Source of the DNA: Taenia hydatigena
Lineage: Eukaryota; Platyhelminthes; Cestoda; Cyclophyllidea; Taeniidae
Assembly: GCA_036345935.2 (NCBI GenBank)
Contig: JADWOT020000009.1
Span: forward strand, 10,755,899-10,819,898
DNA: 64,000 bases
Direction: 5' to 3'
Of this stretch, positions 45,610 through 56,900 are shown in pieces; positions within the stretch are counted from its first letter, which is position 1; each line of letters begins with the position of its first letter. A program made the position numbers and the translations under genes. Under the pieces are notes generated by a model. That model was not told the origin of the DNA. It saw only the letters and a program-made list of their open reading frames with translations, and searched no databases.

Positions 45610-45794
45610 TGTAGTACTTTGTTTGTTAGAACTGCCGGTTTCTGTCAAGGACACAGAGGTGGCCATATTGCCCTAGCTGCGTGGGCTGGCTTCTGGGCCA
45701 CGCCAGCAGCCGTTTTCCCTCTGTCCGGTGAATATATATATTCTATCCTGCCACTTTGCCTTCTTTTGCCTTAAGGGAGCCTCGGGACGCTACA
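45610..45794 (+). repeat. SINE-like family copy, near full length
   Basis: About 185 bp: tgtagtactttgtttgttag, ctgccggtttctgtcaagg, cacagaggtggccatattgc, cctagctgcgtgggctggc, ccacgccagcagcc, a tgaatatatatattctat block and a cttaagggagcctcgggacg-ctaca terminus. Best copy together with 52823. Confidence 0.85.
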
Positions 45795-46839
45795 GACTGG
45801 GTTAAACGATATCAGATCATGGCGCTCACCAGTCATTTTGCCATTTTATTTGTACTCATGGGTTTATTAAAAGGAATGCTATAGAAGTGCTTTAAAAATA
45901 GCTCAGCCTTAAAAAATAACTTCTTTATAAGTCCGAAATTTTAGCGTAAATGGTCAGATTCGAGCTTCCGTGCCATTTTAACGAAGGGAAGACGAAAAAG
46001 ACGTCCACTTTGTTTCGATAACCTCGGATCTAGCTAATAAAGTAAATAAAGATTAAGTTCACAATCATGATGCATGAGGATACTAAATGCTTCTCCCAAG
46101 TGGAAATTATGCGTAGACTGCCATTTCAGTCAAGTTAGATGGAAACAAGCAGCAATTCAGTTCAACAGTGATTGGATTTGAGTGAATTCATGAAAGTGCA
46201 TTTTTACTAGAATAGGTGTTTGGCAGGTGATTTTCGGTTTTGACAAAACTTATTGGCATTACAATTTTTCTACTCACGGGGATTGATACAAAAATTTACT
46301 GTCCCAATGTTCGACGCTCCTGAGCTTCAACCCAATTTGGAGTCACAAATATACCCCGCATGATATTTATCTATTCGGGTTCAAAGAGCGAAGTAAACCG
46401 CGTTTCAAGCAAATGGGTTGAGATAAAAGCAATTCAGACTGTCCTTGGTCAGAGGACAATGTAAGTTCCTTCTTGTCGTAATATGACAATGGAGCACATG
46501 GATTGTGGCTGTCGATCTGTAAGGTTTTGGTTATTTGTTCAACTCCTCTTTTGGAGTCAATGACACCTATGGCACCGCAGTTGCACTTGCACTGGTTAGT
46601 ATGCGCCTTTAAGTCGGTAGTACATAATCCACCCAAGTATTCTGCCTTCCCATGCCCTCAAAGAAGGCCTGGGGTACCGAAAATCATCCTAAAAAAATAA
46701 CCCTTAAATGTATGAGCAGCCTAATGGCTCTCTTAACCACTGAAACCCTGACAGAAATTAAGGATTTTGAGGAGAACTTATAAGCACTGATAGTTAAGCT
46801 TGGAGTACATTTTATTTGTTTCTGCTTTTTACAATTATA

Positions 46840-47420
46840 ATGCGTTTGCTGTTTCCTTGACTCTCAGTTTTAGGTGGGCTAGCCTTTGAACCATACCATC
46901 ACCCCCAATCCCTTTCGCTGGCCGAGAATTGTGCCTTCTTACGTGTCTGGGGGAGTCTAAAGGTGCCACATTGGTGACGGTGGGAAGCGAACGCGATCTC
47001 ATTCCTTTTTTTTGGTGTGGAAGAAGTGCATACACTACCAATGAGAGAACCGCAAACAACTCATAACAGAGGGTGAGAATGATATCTGGCTACGACAACT
47101 ACCTCAGTTCCGTGTTCTGCATGGGAGCTACTAACAACGCACACAGCGCCAGCCGTGAACCATCTGGAAAACGTTCCGCTACGGAGTTTTCCCACCATAT
47201 TTCCACAAGGATGTCGATAATGTGAATAGACGCGCAACCCTATCCCACGGTACTGGGTCGATTCCCGTACTCCCTTCCATAAATCCGTTTACGGATCGGT
47301 GTTCAAATGTCCATTCATGGAAACGCGTAATGAACATCAGAATTCTCCGTCTGAAAAAGGCTCCAGATTTAGTCGAATTGCTTAAATGGATCAGTGACGG
47401 GGTCAAGCAATTTTGACCTC
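46840..47420 (+). repeat. Longer dispersed repeat, copy 1
   Basis: Its reverse complement is similar along its length to 52225-52770. Shared blocks include gggggagtctaaaggtgcca (compare ctaggggagtcttggggtgc on the other copy), gacggtgggaagcg, gaagaagtgcatacacta, catgggagct and a gcgcaaccctatcccacggt segment. Its 5' part (gtgggctagcctttgaacca) resembles the ggctggcctc core of the SINE-like family, so the two may be related. Confidence 0.7.
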
Positions 47421-47942
47421 AGACATTCGTACCCCTTGATTCCGTAGTGTTTCTAAATAACCCTAGCACTAAACATGCCTCAACACATTTGTTCATTCTA
47501 AGAGCAGGCGTAAGGGGGAAGATATGACAGAGGGATGCGATATGATCGTTGCCTTATATTTATTAAAATATTCATGGTGCATTGTTCAGTAAATGCAGAA
47601 GCACATTTTTACCCGAATCATGGGTTGCGATTTAGGTTTGCAGCTATATAGCCTCTTTGTTAATTAAAGCTAATAAACGTAAGTACAAAGCTCGTTCCTC
47701 TTTTAAATTGTGTTGTTTTTGAAATACGTAACGAGAACCAATTTGATTTTGAGGTTCGGATGCTTTTCAAACACTTTTGCAGCAACACAATCTTGATGCC
47801 ACTGATAAAATATGTCTGTTATCAAGCGATGGGTCTAAGTCTGTGTTTTATTTGTGGAATTAACACCATAAACATACAGGGATTGTTTTTCTGTTCTGAC
47901 AACGCAGGACGATTTTTCATTTTAGTGTTTGCGTCGGAAGTG

Positions 47943-50252
47943 ATGTCAATTAATACAGCTCATACACAAGACGGATTAGGCGTAGTTCTCTTCTATGGGG
48001 AGAGGTAAGGTGCTTCTCTGCCGCTCCATTTCCAGACTTCTTGTCACGTATGATGGGTGTAAGCTTACACTTTCCGGTTCGGGTCAGCAGCCTAATGGGA
48101 GGTACTCAGGAACCGCATATCTTACATCACATCGAGTAACTCAGTTTCCGTCCTCTTACGATTTAGGTAATATTCCTCTCCAAAGAAAAGAGTCCAGCGC
48201 TTAATTCACTTAGTATGCCCTTCGTCTACATGAAACATGTAGCGATCAAACAGCCGACGTTTGGACCCAACCATATTGAGGGCTTTGTATCCTCTGAATC
48301 AGGCCAGTGGCCGGTAAGCTGACACTTTGTCAATTGCTAACATCTGTGCTAACATGCATTGATTTTCGGGTCCGTTCTCTCTACAGGGTGAGATGCCTTT
48401 TAAGTTGGTGTTTAATCATGGAGGAGCGATTGAATTTGGAAAGAGCCTTCTTGAGCTCGGTACTCGAGCTTCCAAACTACAGAGCTCCTACAAGGCTCCC
48501 AACGCTCCACCGCTTTGTGAAATTTATGCTTGCCCGCCTCCAGCCTACACGCCTTTCGTGAATGACCCCTACTACAACTCGTTTATGCAGCCTCATCCTT
48601 CCTTCTCTCCACCACCAGGTTCGTCTGGGTTTCGTAAGTACTTCGACACATGGATATCTAAGACGTGTTTTTCCTTCTTCCCTTTAGTCGATTACCTGTA
48701 CCAGACGAACTCCCCACCGCCCTATCCCGGTGCTGTTCCTCCACCTTACACACCGAATCCAGGTCCGCCGCCGCCATACACGGCAGCTGCGGCGAGCTCG
48801 ATGCCGCCTTATCCGGCTGGTGGTCCACCACCTGGTAGGTCTGATTACCCCAGGAGACGGACTTAATGCGCCTCTAAGTTTTGCGATGGTGGAAATACTA
48901 GATTTACTCTCGAAAAGAGGGAGAACGTTAGCTTGTAGGATCGTTTTGACCTTTCTTTACCAGCATTTTATCTTACCACCATAACATTTCTTTAGAGGCT
49001 CTTTGAATCTTTCTTGTCTGATGAGCATACCTCGAAACAATAAGCTGGAGTTTTATTTCTCATGTTTTTATCGTGCTGATCTATTTATTGCAATGATCAG
49101 TTGAGTATTCTGCCGTCCTTGGTCAATTACACCGCAGTTTTTAGGTTGTGAGTTCAAAATTCTACAAATTCTGATGTATTTGGTTATCCTCATCCTGCAG
49201 TAAAGATGTGGCAAGTACCTTCGCTTAGAAATAGCAAAAAACGTTGGTCTTTATTTCTGTCTATTGCGTGTATTTGATGGAACATTACCTCTTGACTATT
49301 TGCAGGTGACTGTAATTGACTTCTGTGGTATGTATCGAATTAGTTGTTGTAGTGATTGCTGTTGTCGCACTATGGGACTTCTCACATCGAGTATCACGAT
49401 TGTTTTACGAGCGTTCCGAGTGCACTCGTTAAACACTTACCTCCGAGATAGTGGTAGCCTTAAAGTTATGGTAGTAGTTTTGGTAGTCGGCTTGTTTGCC
49501 GTCGATGAATGTACTTAAAGTAACCATTTTATTTTTAAATTCTCTCCGTATAACGCGTAGACAAGTGAGGGTGGTCCCATTGACGGCATTTTTACAACTA
49601 ATGTGTTTATGGTATCTGCCTACGCTAATCTTTTTGAACTCGGTAAACTTAACCGTTTTTTTTCGGTGGGTATAACTGGAACACCTGCCTACAATTTTAG
49701 GACCACTTAAATATGAGATGAAGCCGAATTGCTGGCAGTTTTAGTTTTAACACTTCTTTTCATCAGAATTTCGAGTTTTTTCTTTTACAGATTACTTCAT
49801 TTTCCTTCTATCTTTACGATTCAAAGTGACTTTGGCCTCTCGTATTCATTACCCTGCGTGAGGCTACTGTCCTCAATTATGGCCTTGTTAGGTTCTGTTG
49901 GGTCATTTAAGCCAGTGATTTTTCGATCTAGTCAACGAAGAATTCCAGCGTTTACCACGTTTTTTTTTCTACAGAAGTCGGTTCACTTATTATCGTCTGA
50001 TAAGAAGCACAGATTCGGTCTTGATTCCAAAATGCATCTTGTCTTGAGCGTCGATTAGGTGGAAGTTGCGAAATGATGATGCACGTGTTCTTTTACTGCG
50101 TTATTCCCTCGAAAGTGGTTATCACTAGCTTTTACTCCTTTTTAGTCAACACCGCGTATTACTATCCATCTGATCCCAATACCTTCTACGCCCCACCCTA
50201 CAACCAGGCGTCTGCACCTCCTATGGAACCAGAAGATAAAAAGAATCTTTAA
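47943..50252 (+). CDS. WBP2: WW domain-binding protein 2 (GRAM domain plus PPxY tail)
   Basis: Six exons: 47943-48004, 48036-48166, 48198-48313, 48387-48633, 48688-48834, 50146-50252; 269 residues, close to the ~261 of human WBP2. Phases close at each join. Residues ~20-110 form a GRAM-like domain: LVTYDGCKLTL, then GTAYLTSHRV, SMPFVYMKHVAIKQPTFGPN and FKLVFNHGGAIEFGKSLLEL match the family in order and spacing. The Pro-rich tail carries PPAY, three PPPY and two further PPY motifs, the ligands for WW domains (YAP, NEDD4 family). It ends in MEPEDKKNL, like the PPEDKK terminus of WBP2. WBP2 acts as a nuclear/cytoplasmic transcriptional co-activator in other animals. Introns 1 and 2 are only 31 nt. 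Confidence 0.9.
48005..48035 (+). other. 31-nt intron 1 of WBP2
   Basis: Begins GTAAGG, ends ATTTCCAG and joins GGGGAGAG to ACTTCTTGTC in phase 2, producing YGERLLVTYDG. The pyrimidine-rich 3' half supports a real intron despite its length. Confidence 0.75.
48167..48197 (+). other. 31-nt intron 2 of WBP2
   Basis: GTAATATTCC…AGAGTCCAG. Joining 48166 to 48198 gives SSYDLALNSLSMPFVYMK, which aligns without gaps to the corresponding WBP2 segment. The other candidate acceptor at 48213 would break the frame. Confidence 0.7.
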
Positions 50253-50341
50253 TTTCTGTCGAGCCTCGCTTATGTCTCTGCTCCCACCATCGGAACTAAT
50301 GTCACTTGACATTCCTGTTTGATTTGCTAATTTTCCCTCTT

Positions 50342-50347
50342 AATAAA
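50342..50347 (+). terminator. WBP2 polyadenylation signal
   Basis: AATAAA about 90 bases after the WBP2 TAA, in an AT-rich 3' UTR. Confidence 0.65.
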
Positions 50348-50939
50348 ATTATATCTCCTTGCATGCGTAATTGGCTGTTGTCTGTTTGCTGGGAAGCGAA
50401 AGTAGGTCATGTGTCATTTACGGTGAAAAACTTCCAGCGTTAAACCACTTTGTTTCATTCATCATCAGAGATGACCACACAGGCTTTTTCAATTTGAAGT
50501 TCATTGCGTTTGAAAACTGTTTGAGGGTTCCAAACCTTCGCAGAAGCCTTTATTCTGTCCTCATGCCTACTAATCATTGGCGAGGAAATTCATGTCTGGT
50601 GAGATGCGTTCCAATGAAGAAGGCACTGTGGAAGTCGTGGTTAAGCGTAGTGAACCATGAGGGAGATTAAGTACAGTCTCTGGGCCGGACCAAGGTCTCA
50701 TTAAAAGTGTCCCATCTACAGGTATGGCCTTTTTGTGTCAAGACTGGTGAAACTGCTGTACTACTATCTCTTCGGGAGGTAGTGGTCGGTCGGGAACTTC
50801 TACCCAAATGGCAATCCTCCAGCAAAATTGAGTCCATTTTGTGGTTTCAAAGGCGGATTGTTGTAGTCGGGACCCAGTAATGTCTTTCAATAGACATAAC
50901 CAGCTTGCTCCAAATTTTTTCCCCAAGGAGTGAGTGTTT

Positions 50940-51570
50940 ACAAGTACTGCGGTGATCGACGATGAGCATCAATGCTGTGATCGACAACAGCTGGTTTCAC
51001 TTCAGGGCATAACCGATGTTGAATCTGACCTGTTCTACTACGTGTCTGAAGAAGTCCTCAAATTAATGGTCCAGAAGAAGTCGCTGTAGTTGTCTAGAAA
51101 AACTGAACTGCGTGATAAGAGTCACAAGAAAGGCACGTGGTATTTCTCCTTAGAGTAAGGTCTCTGCAGTTCCGAATCGCCGCAGCTCGGTATAAATCAT
51201 CGTGATAATCGTGAGTGGCTTTGAAAAGGCATACGATAAAGGAATTGAGGTGGTTTCATGAAACTGCATCACAATGTGAATGTTCCCAATCATACCTGAG
51301 ATTTAATGGTAAATACCTCTCGCTAGGTGTATCATTCGTCAAGCAGAGTTGTAACCTGGACGGTTAAATCGGTTGGATCGTAGTTCAATGCTTTGCAGCA
51401 TTTCCACTTCAGATGCATTGCGCTTACCACCATTCCGGTTATTGAATGATCTTCCTGATAAAAACCCAATTTCCAGTGATACCAACGATTTAAGTTTTTT
51501 TTTTTTTCATTCGCTTTACCCAAGTCTCTATGATTTTACAATGGATTTAAGCACTGGCGGCCGAATTTGG
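50940..51570 (+). pseudogene. Possible decayed non-LTR retrotransposon reverse transcriptase
   Basis: One frame reads IIVIIVSGFEKAYDKGIEVV near 51198-51260, resembling the DFEKAFDS block of LINE-type reverse transcriptases. About 80 bases on, a shifted frame reads MYHSSSRVVTWTV, resembling the LY..s.crV segment that follows it. Stops and frameshifts break both, so no functional product is possible. This is judged by eye and could be chance. Confidence 0.3.
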
Positions 51571-52224
51571 TGATGGTGCACGATTTTATGACTAGTTAAA
51601 TCGCCTGTTTAGCTCTTCCATTTGATTACGCGAGCAACTAAAGTCTCGGCACTGTACTTCCGCTCGTCGGCGTGGCCTCCGAACCAAGCTAATGGCCTCC
51701 CAACCCGCCTAAAAGACCTTGGACACTGAAGAATGAATCCAATCTTGGCTGTGAGAGACAAATTTTTAATGCTTCTGCTTACCAACACAATTATTTACTT
51801 AGCCATGACAACGATCAATGGCATATATGATACGTTATTGTGGAACCGGACAAATAAAGTAATGATAATCTGAGATTTGTGAAGATTTGTCTTCTAAATA
51901 CTATCTCAAAAGTCTGGATTAAATAGGGAGTTTGTGAAATCGTTTAGTGTCCGCCGAATTGAAAGGCTCGTTTTAATATGCCCAGGTAATAATAAAGTTG
52001 TGGCGTCTGGTGACTTCCTTAAGGAAAAAAGATGACATGATTCTAGGGCAGAATATGTATGCTAGGCGAACAGAAGGGATTTGAACTACGGACATGGCTC
52101 AGAGATCAACCCGCCCGACAAAGGCAATATGGCTGAGAAAGAGGCCATTAACTGGGACTGAGACTCAAACAAACAACAAGCCAACCGTACCAACCATTAA
52201 ATTTCTATGCACCTAAAGAAAATC

Positions 52225-52770
52225 TTGACTACAATGTCACTAATCCCTCTTGACAATTCTTATAGACCTGGAATTTCATATGAGTTTGAGAAGTGGATCA
52301 AGAGACGGAAAATCCTACCCGTCATTACCTCAAAACATCGGCCCAAAAGCAGATTTATGGACGAGAGTACGGGGTTTAACAGAGTTCCGTGAGGATGGGA
52401 TTTTGCGTCTGTTCACGTTGTCAACATCTTCGTGCAGGTGTGATAAGGAACCTCAATGGTTCACGGCTAACGCTGCGCCCGTTGTTAACAGCTCCCATGC
52501 AAAACACAGGACTGCGGTAGTTACCATAGGCATCATTCTCAACCTCCCTGTTATGAGATGCTTATTACTCTCTCATTGGTAGTTTATGCACTTCTTCCAC
52601 ACCAACAGTAGGAACGAGGATGAAGGTCCCTTGAGATCTAGTGCGCTTCCCACTGTCACGAATGTAGCACCCCAAGACTCCCCTAGAAACCTAAGAAGAC
52701 AATTCGCCGCGAACGAAAGGGATTGGGGGGCTGGTATGGACCAGAGGCCAGCCCACCGCGGTGAATTGGC
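52225..52770 (-). repeat. Longer dispersed repeat, copy 2 (inverted)
   Basis: Inverted relative to 46840-47420. In this orientation it reads actacaatgtcactaatccc, then agacggaaaatcctacccgt, ttcacgttgtcaacatcttc, acagctcccatgc, cctgttatgag, gtgcgcttcccactgtcacg and ends at tggaccagaggccagccc. The open frames inside are probably by-products. Confidence 0.7.
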
Positions 52771-52822
52771 CAACGATGTGCATGCAACAGGATCCGAGGG
52801 TTAAAAGAAACAATAGCATACG

Positions 52823-53010
52823 TTGTAATACTTTGTTTGTTTGAACTACCGGTTTCGGTCAGGGTCACAGAGGTGGCCATATTACCCTAGCTGCGTAGGC
52901 TGGCCTCTAGGCCATGCTGGCAGCTTATTTCTCACTGTCCGTTAAACATATATATTCTACTCTGGCATTCTGCCTACTTTTGCCTTCGAGGGAGCCTCTG
53001 GACTCTACAG
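52823..53010 (+). repeat. SINE-like family copy, near full length
   Basis: ttgtaatactttgtttgttt, ctaccggtttcggtcagggt, cacagaggtggccatattac, cctagctgcgtaggctggcc, gccatgctggcagc, an acatatatattctac block and a cttcgagggagcctctggac-tctaca end. About 185 bp with the same ends as 45610. Confidence 0.85.
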
Positions 53011-53175
53011 TTATGACAGCCGATTTCGGCTTCGGACACATGGGTGGCCATATTGCCCTAGTTGCGTGGGCTGGCCTCCGAGTCATGTTAGCAGCCTTAT
53101 TTCCTCTGTTTATTGAACAGATATTCTGCCCTAGAATTGTCTCCTTTTGCCCTTAAGGGAGTCCCAGGACGCTAC
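53011..53175 (+). repeat. SINE-like family copy in tandem with the preceding one
   Basis: Starts inside the element (gccgatttcggcttcggaca), then gggtggccatattgccctag, gcgtgggctggcctccgag, an attctgccctagaattg block and ttaagggagtcccaggacgc-tacg. The 5' 25 bases are missing, as if formed by an internal or nested tandem duplication. Confidence 0.75.
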
Positions 53176-53926
53176 GCACGTAGTACAGCAATCACTCTAA
53201 TTTCCATGCAAAATGTTAGCTTGTAACAACTTCCAGTAATACTCGATCCGCCGCATCATTTGCCACAGATCGATAAAGTACACAACACATGCACAAAGTT
53301 AAATGGATAAGTGCTTGTGGGTTTAATTAGGAATGCTACGGGCCTGAAATATCGTTATGCATTATTGAAGGGAGCACCTAATGTTAGAGCTTATATTGTA
53401 GCTGGTGAAATGTCACCCTCAATTTAATTGAGTAAATTAATACGGCAGCTGGGTTATCGGTGTGCACGTTGGCTTAATAATTTAATTTGGCTGCGGATTT
53501 TAAAAGGTTCGTAAATCTGGGCGCCATCGATACTCAAGAAAAGATTTTTTAAATGATCCCACAGGGACCTATAGATGAAGTTTTAGCAATTTTACTTGTT
53601 AGTAGATCTAAGCACAATGATTTTTTGACCATTTTGAAGAGGCTAAATTAAAAACTTATTAAAATACCCAGTGTGAAAGTGGTAGATTTTCTTCTGCTCA
53701 TTCGCTAATTGCCAACCTCCACAGCCACCCCAAATTAGTTTTTAAGACAGTTAAAACAATATCTTTATAAAGTTTATTTTCTTTGACAATCTTTTAAATG
53801 GTTCTCCAGCTCTTGTGATTGTTTAAATAACTGGAGGTTATGTCCCACTGGTCCCTTCAAAACAGCGTCGCAGTTTTATCTCAGTGCGAGGTGGATTGTA
53901 CTTGACTATCGCCGAAGTTTAGCGCA
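53176..53926. other. Upstream region of the CK1-alpha-like gene
   Basis: AT-rich, no coding signal. It presumably holds the kinase promoter and 5' UTR. No clear TATA box or initiator can be singled out. Confidence 0.4.
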
Positions 53927-56900
53927 ATGGAGCTCTTGGGTCCTTCTAATCGCTACGATTTCATTGTTGCTAAGAGGTGGAAGCTTATAAGGAAAATCGG
54001 AGCCGGGTCTTTCGGTGACATATATCTTGGTCTAAACATTGCAAATGGTGAAGAGGTTGCCGTCAAATTGGAACCTATGAACGCTAGACATCCGCAACTG
54101 GTCTATGAAAGTAGGATCTATCGCCTTCTTCAGGTACTATGCAGTTATAGTTTCCTATGTTTCATAGAATACTTTCGCCGTTCCTCGAATACACTGGTTC
54201 GGTTCTGATGGAATGAAGAATGACTACAGAGCATTGGTGATGGATCTGCTAGGTCCTAGTCTGGAGGATCTCTTTAACTACGTTGGTCGAAGGTTTACCA
54301 TGAAAACAGTCCTCATGCTAGCTGAGCAAATGCTCTGGCGTGTTGAATACGTTCACTCCAGAAACCTAATCCACCGTGATATTAAACCGGACAATTTTCT
54401 GATGGGAATCGGTCAAAGATGCAACAGGCTTTTTTTGGTTGACTTTGGTCTTGCGAAGAAATACAGGTTCGCTAGTCTATTGCCTAAACTGGTTTCATCA
54501 TGTAGAGACAGTCGCACGAAGGTGCACATACCATTTCGGGATGATAAGAATCTCACCGGTACTGCCAGATACGCGAGTATCAACGCGCATGCTGGTCATG
54601 AACAGTCAAGGCGTGATGACATTGAGTCTCTGGGATACGTGTTTATGTATTTCCTTAGGGGCCAACTTCCATGGCAGGGCTTAAGGGTGAGTGTTTTTAC
54701 TGATTTTTGCCCCTAAATGTTTATTCTCAGGGATAGCTTGAAAATCGCTAAACGTGTGACCATTTGTTTATACAAACTTTGTTTATTTTGCGTGTTGTGC
54801 GTGGCTAATGTTTGCGTTAATCTTCGCATTTAATGTCATTATGACATCGAGATCGTACAAAATTTCCAATGGGGGTCGGTGAAATGTGTTTTATTATTGA
54901 CAAAAGCTTCGACTTTGTGAATGGAAATTAAGCTCGAAAAGTTTTCCCTTTGATGTACGACTAGCTTTTTACCTTTTTCGTTTATGTTCTCTCCAGAATT
55001 AGTGGCTAAAGCTCCAAATGTGCGATTTTACGAACGTTTTGTTGGATTTAGATTTGAAAAATTAAGAACGCCCCTAGGTTTCTTATATTGCGGAATCTTA
55101 AAACCGATTAACACTCAAATTCTGCTGCGCTGGATAAAAATTTTTGAGGAATATACGACTATTTGCTCTGTCTTATTACCAAATGTTTTATGGAAGCGAG
55201 AGCGGCGGCGTTTTTAAGCCTTCTTTCTACGGATGATGCGCCTTACCTTTGTCTCTCAAAGGAGAAAACTGTATGCTAGCAGCCTTTTAGAGAAAAAAGA
55301 TCGTGGATTTACAAATTGTCTAATTCATCTTAATGGGTTTTAATGCGCAGTTTGGCCAAACAGCGACTGGTTACTTTTATTACTTGTACTGCAGTTAGGG
55401 TTTGGTCTTTGATTGGGCGTTTATACATAGCCGCCGTCTAATTCACTTTGTCGCGCTATAGGGCGGTTGTATGCTCGCGTCCATCTCATCCCTTGGCGCT
55501 TACAATTTCTGAGCTTTTTCTAGCCTGCAGCCCTAATACCTCTGATTTTTTTGTCCCTGATCGCCTAACGATTTGATCAACTACTCTCGAACATTTGTTT
55601 CTTAAGTTTATTGAGCAAATATCAACGGCGGTTTTACCTCTGAGGCCTCGCTATTTTCTGCAGAGCGTTTTGGACATCGTTTATTCGTGAGTTGTTTGTT
55701 TTTAAGTTTCAGTTGTGGTACCAAAACTCGATGTTCTGGAGTGTTGTGGTGGGGCTACGCCAAAGCGGTTTTGGCATTTACGTTGAAGGCTACTTATAAG
55801 GAAGAACGTGGAAGTTTGTTTAATGCAGCAGAATATTTTCATAAGGATTTGGTTACATTTTTGTGTATTTTTAAGTTGGATGCGCTGCCTAAAAGCACAT
55901 GCGATGTGGGGAAGTGATCTGTGCACGCACACATTTCCGCCCACTGGGAAGATTTCCCATGTTTTATTCACACAACTAAGATTTTTTGCTCTTTTATGTA
56001 GTTTTTGCATAAATCTTTCCCTACCATAATAGCGTAATGATTACCGAAAGGAAATATTTTCGGTTGCTTCAGATGCCTTAGGATGGCCTTCGAATTCCGG
56101 TGGCAACCCACCCACGTCCGTCACACTGCCATTCACCACATTCAACTGCCTAGTTAGTCACGCCGCATTACGCATCACTTGTCGCAACTGTCCCTAGTAC
56201 CTTGTCTCGTTTAAACGTGCGTCAGCTGGCTGTATTTGAAACGCGTTTCTGTGATGACAGATTGACGTGGTTGCTGTGATGCCGTTAGATTATAATTGTG
56301 ATTTAAGGTCAAGGCGGCTTTATTGTTGCGTGCTCAGCCGTTGCAGGCAGCTGGGATTTGACTTCTATCGATCGGTCGATGCGTGAAAAGTTGTAGAATT
56401 GTAGAAGTTGTTTTGCGACACTTTGAGGGTCAATGCTCTTTCCCACTTTCAATACCACTGTTTTTCGTTGCAATTAGTGTGGTGTGCAAAAGCGATTTTT
56501 CGGTAAAGCAAATATCATTCTGGGTGAGAGAATTGGTCTGCTCCAAGATTTTTTAGTTCCTTAGTTGGGGCTCTTATTGCTCCATTCCTGTAAGGTTTCA
56601 TCCAGGTGATGTCTGTACTCGTGTTCACCAGACCGAAAACGGTAATCTTATGGTTTAGTTCCACGTTTCAGCATGTTAATGTGGCTCATTTTATCACACG
56701 TAAGTTTTGATACTATTTCTTTTCTGAATACCACTCATTTTTTTCTGCCGGATCCTCTTCCGTTCATTCTGGTGGCTTTTTTCGGGCAGTCAGCGGTCTT
56801 TTGCCCTAGTGATGTAGGTCGATTTTGGTAGTTTGTTTGAGGTGTACTCCGTCACTTTCGCCACAATTCCCTCGTACAATTGAGTTGTGAATACGTTTTT

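Larger units (their letters stand above)
42901..47942. other. Repeat-rich intergenic region before WBP2
   Basis: No convincing gene in about 5 kb. It contains three SINE-like copies (44251, 44873, 45610), one longer dispersed repeat (46840-47420), a fragment of the same at 43045-43101, and another family 3' tail at about 46630-46680. The remainder is unassigned. Confidence 0.5.
50253..52200. other. WBP2-CK1 intergenic region, proximal part
   Basis: WBP2 3' UTR, then no intact gene. 50940-51570 may hold a decayed retroelement (separate entry). 52020-52180 has a degraded reversed SINE-like piece (ggcaatatggc, then ctcaaacaaacaacaag). The rest is unassigned. Confidence 0.45.

Noticed and set aside
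47240..47290. tRNA-like B-box (gggtcgattcccgta) in the longer dispersed repeat
   Set aside because: The other copy does not keep it and no matching A box or cloverleaf could be drawn.
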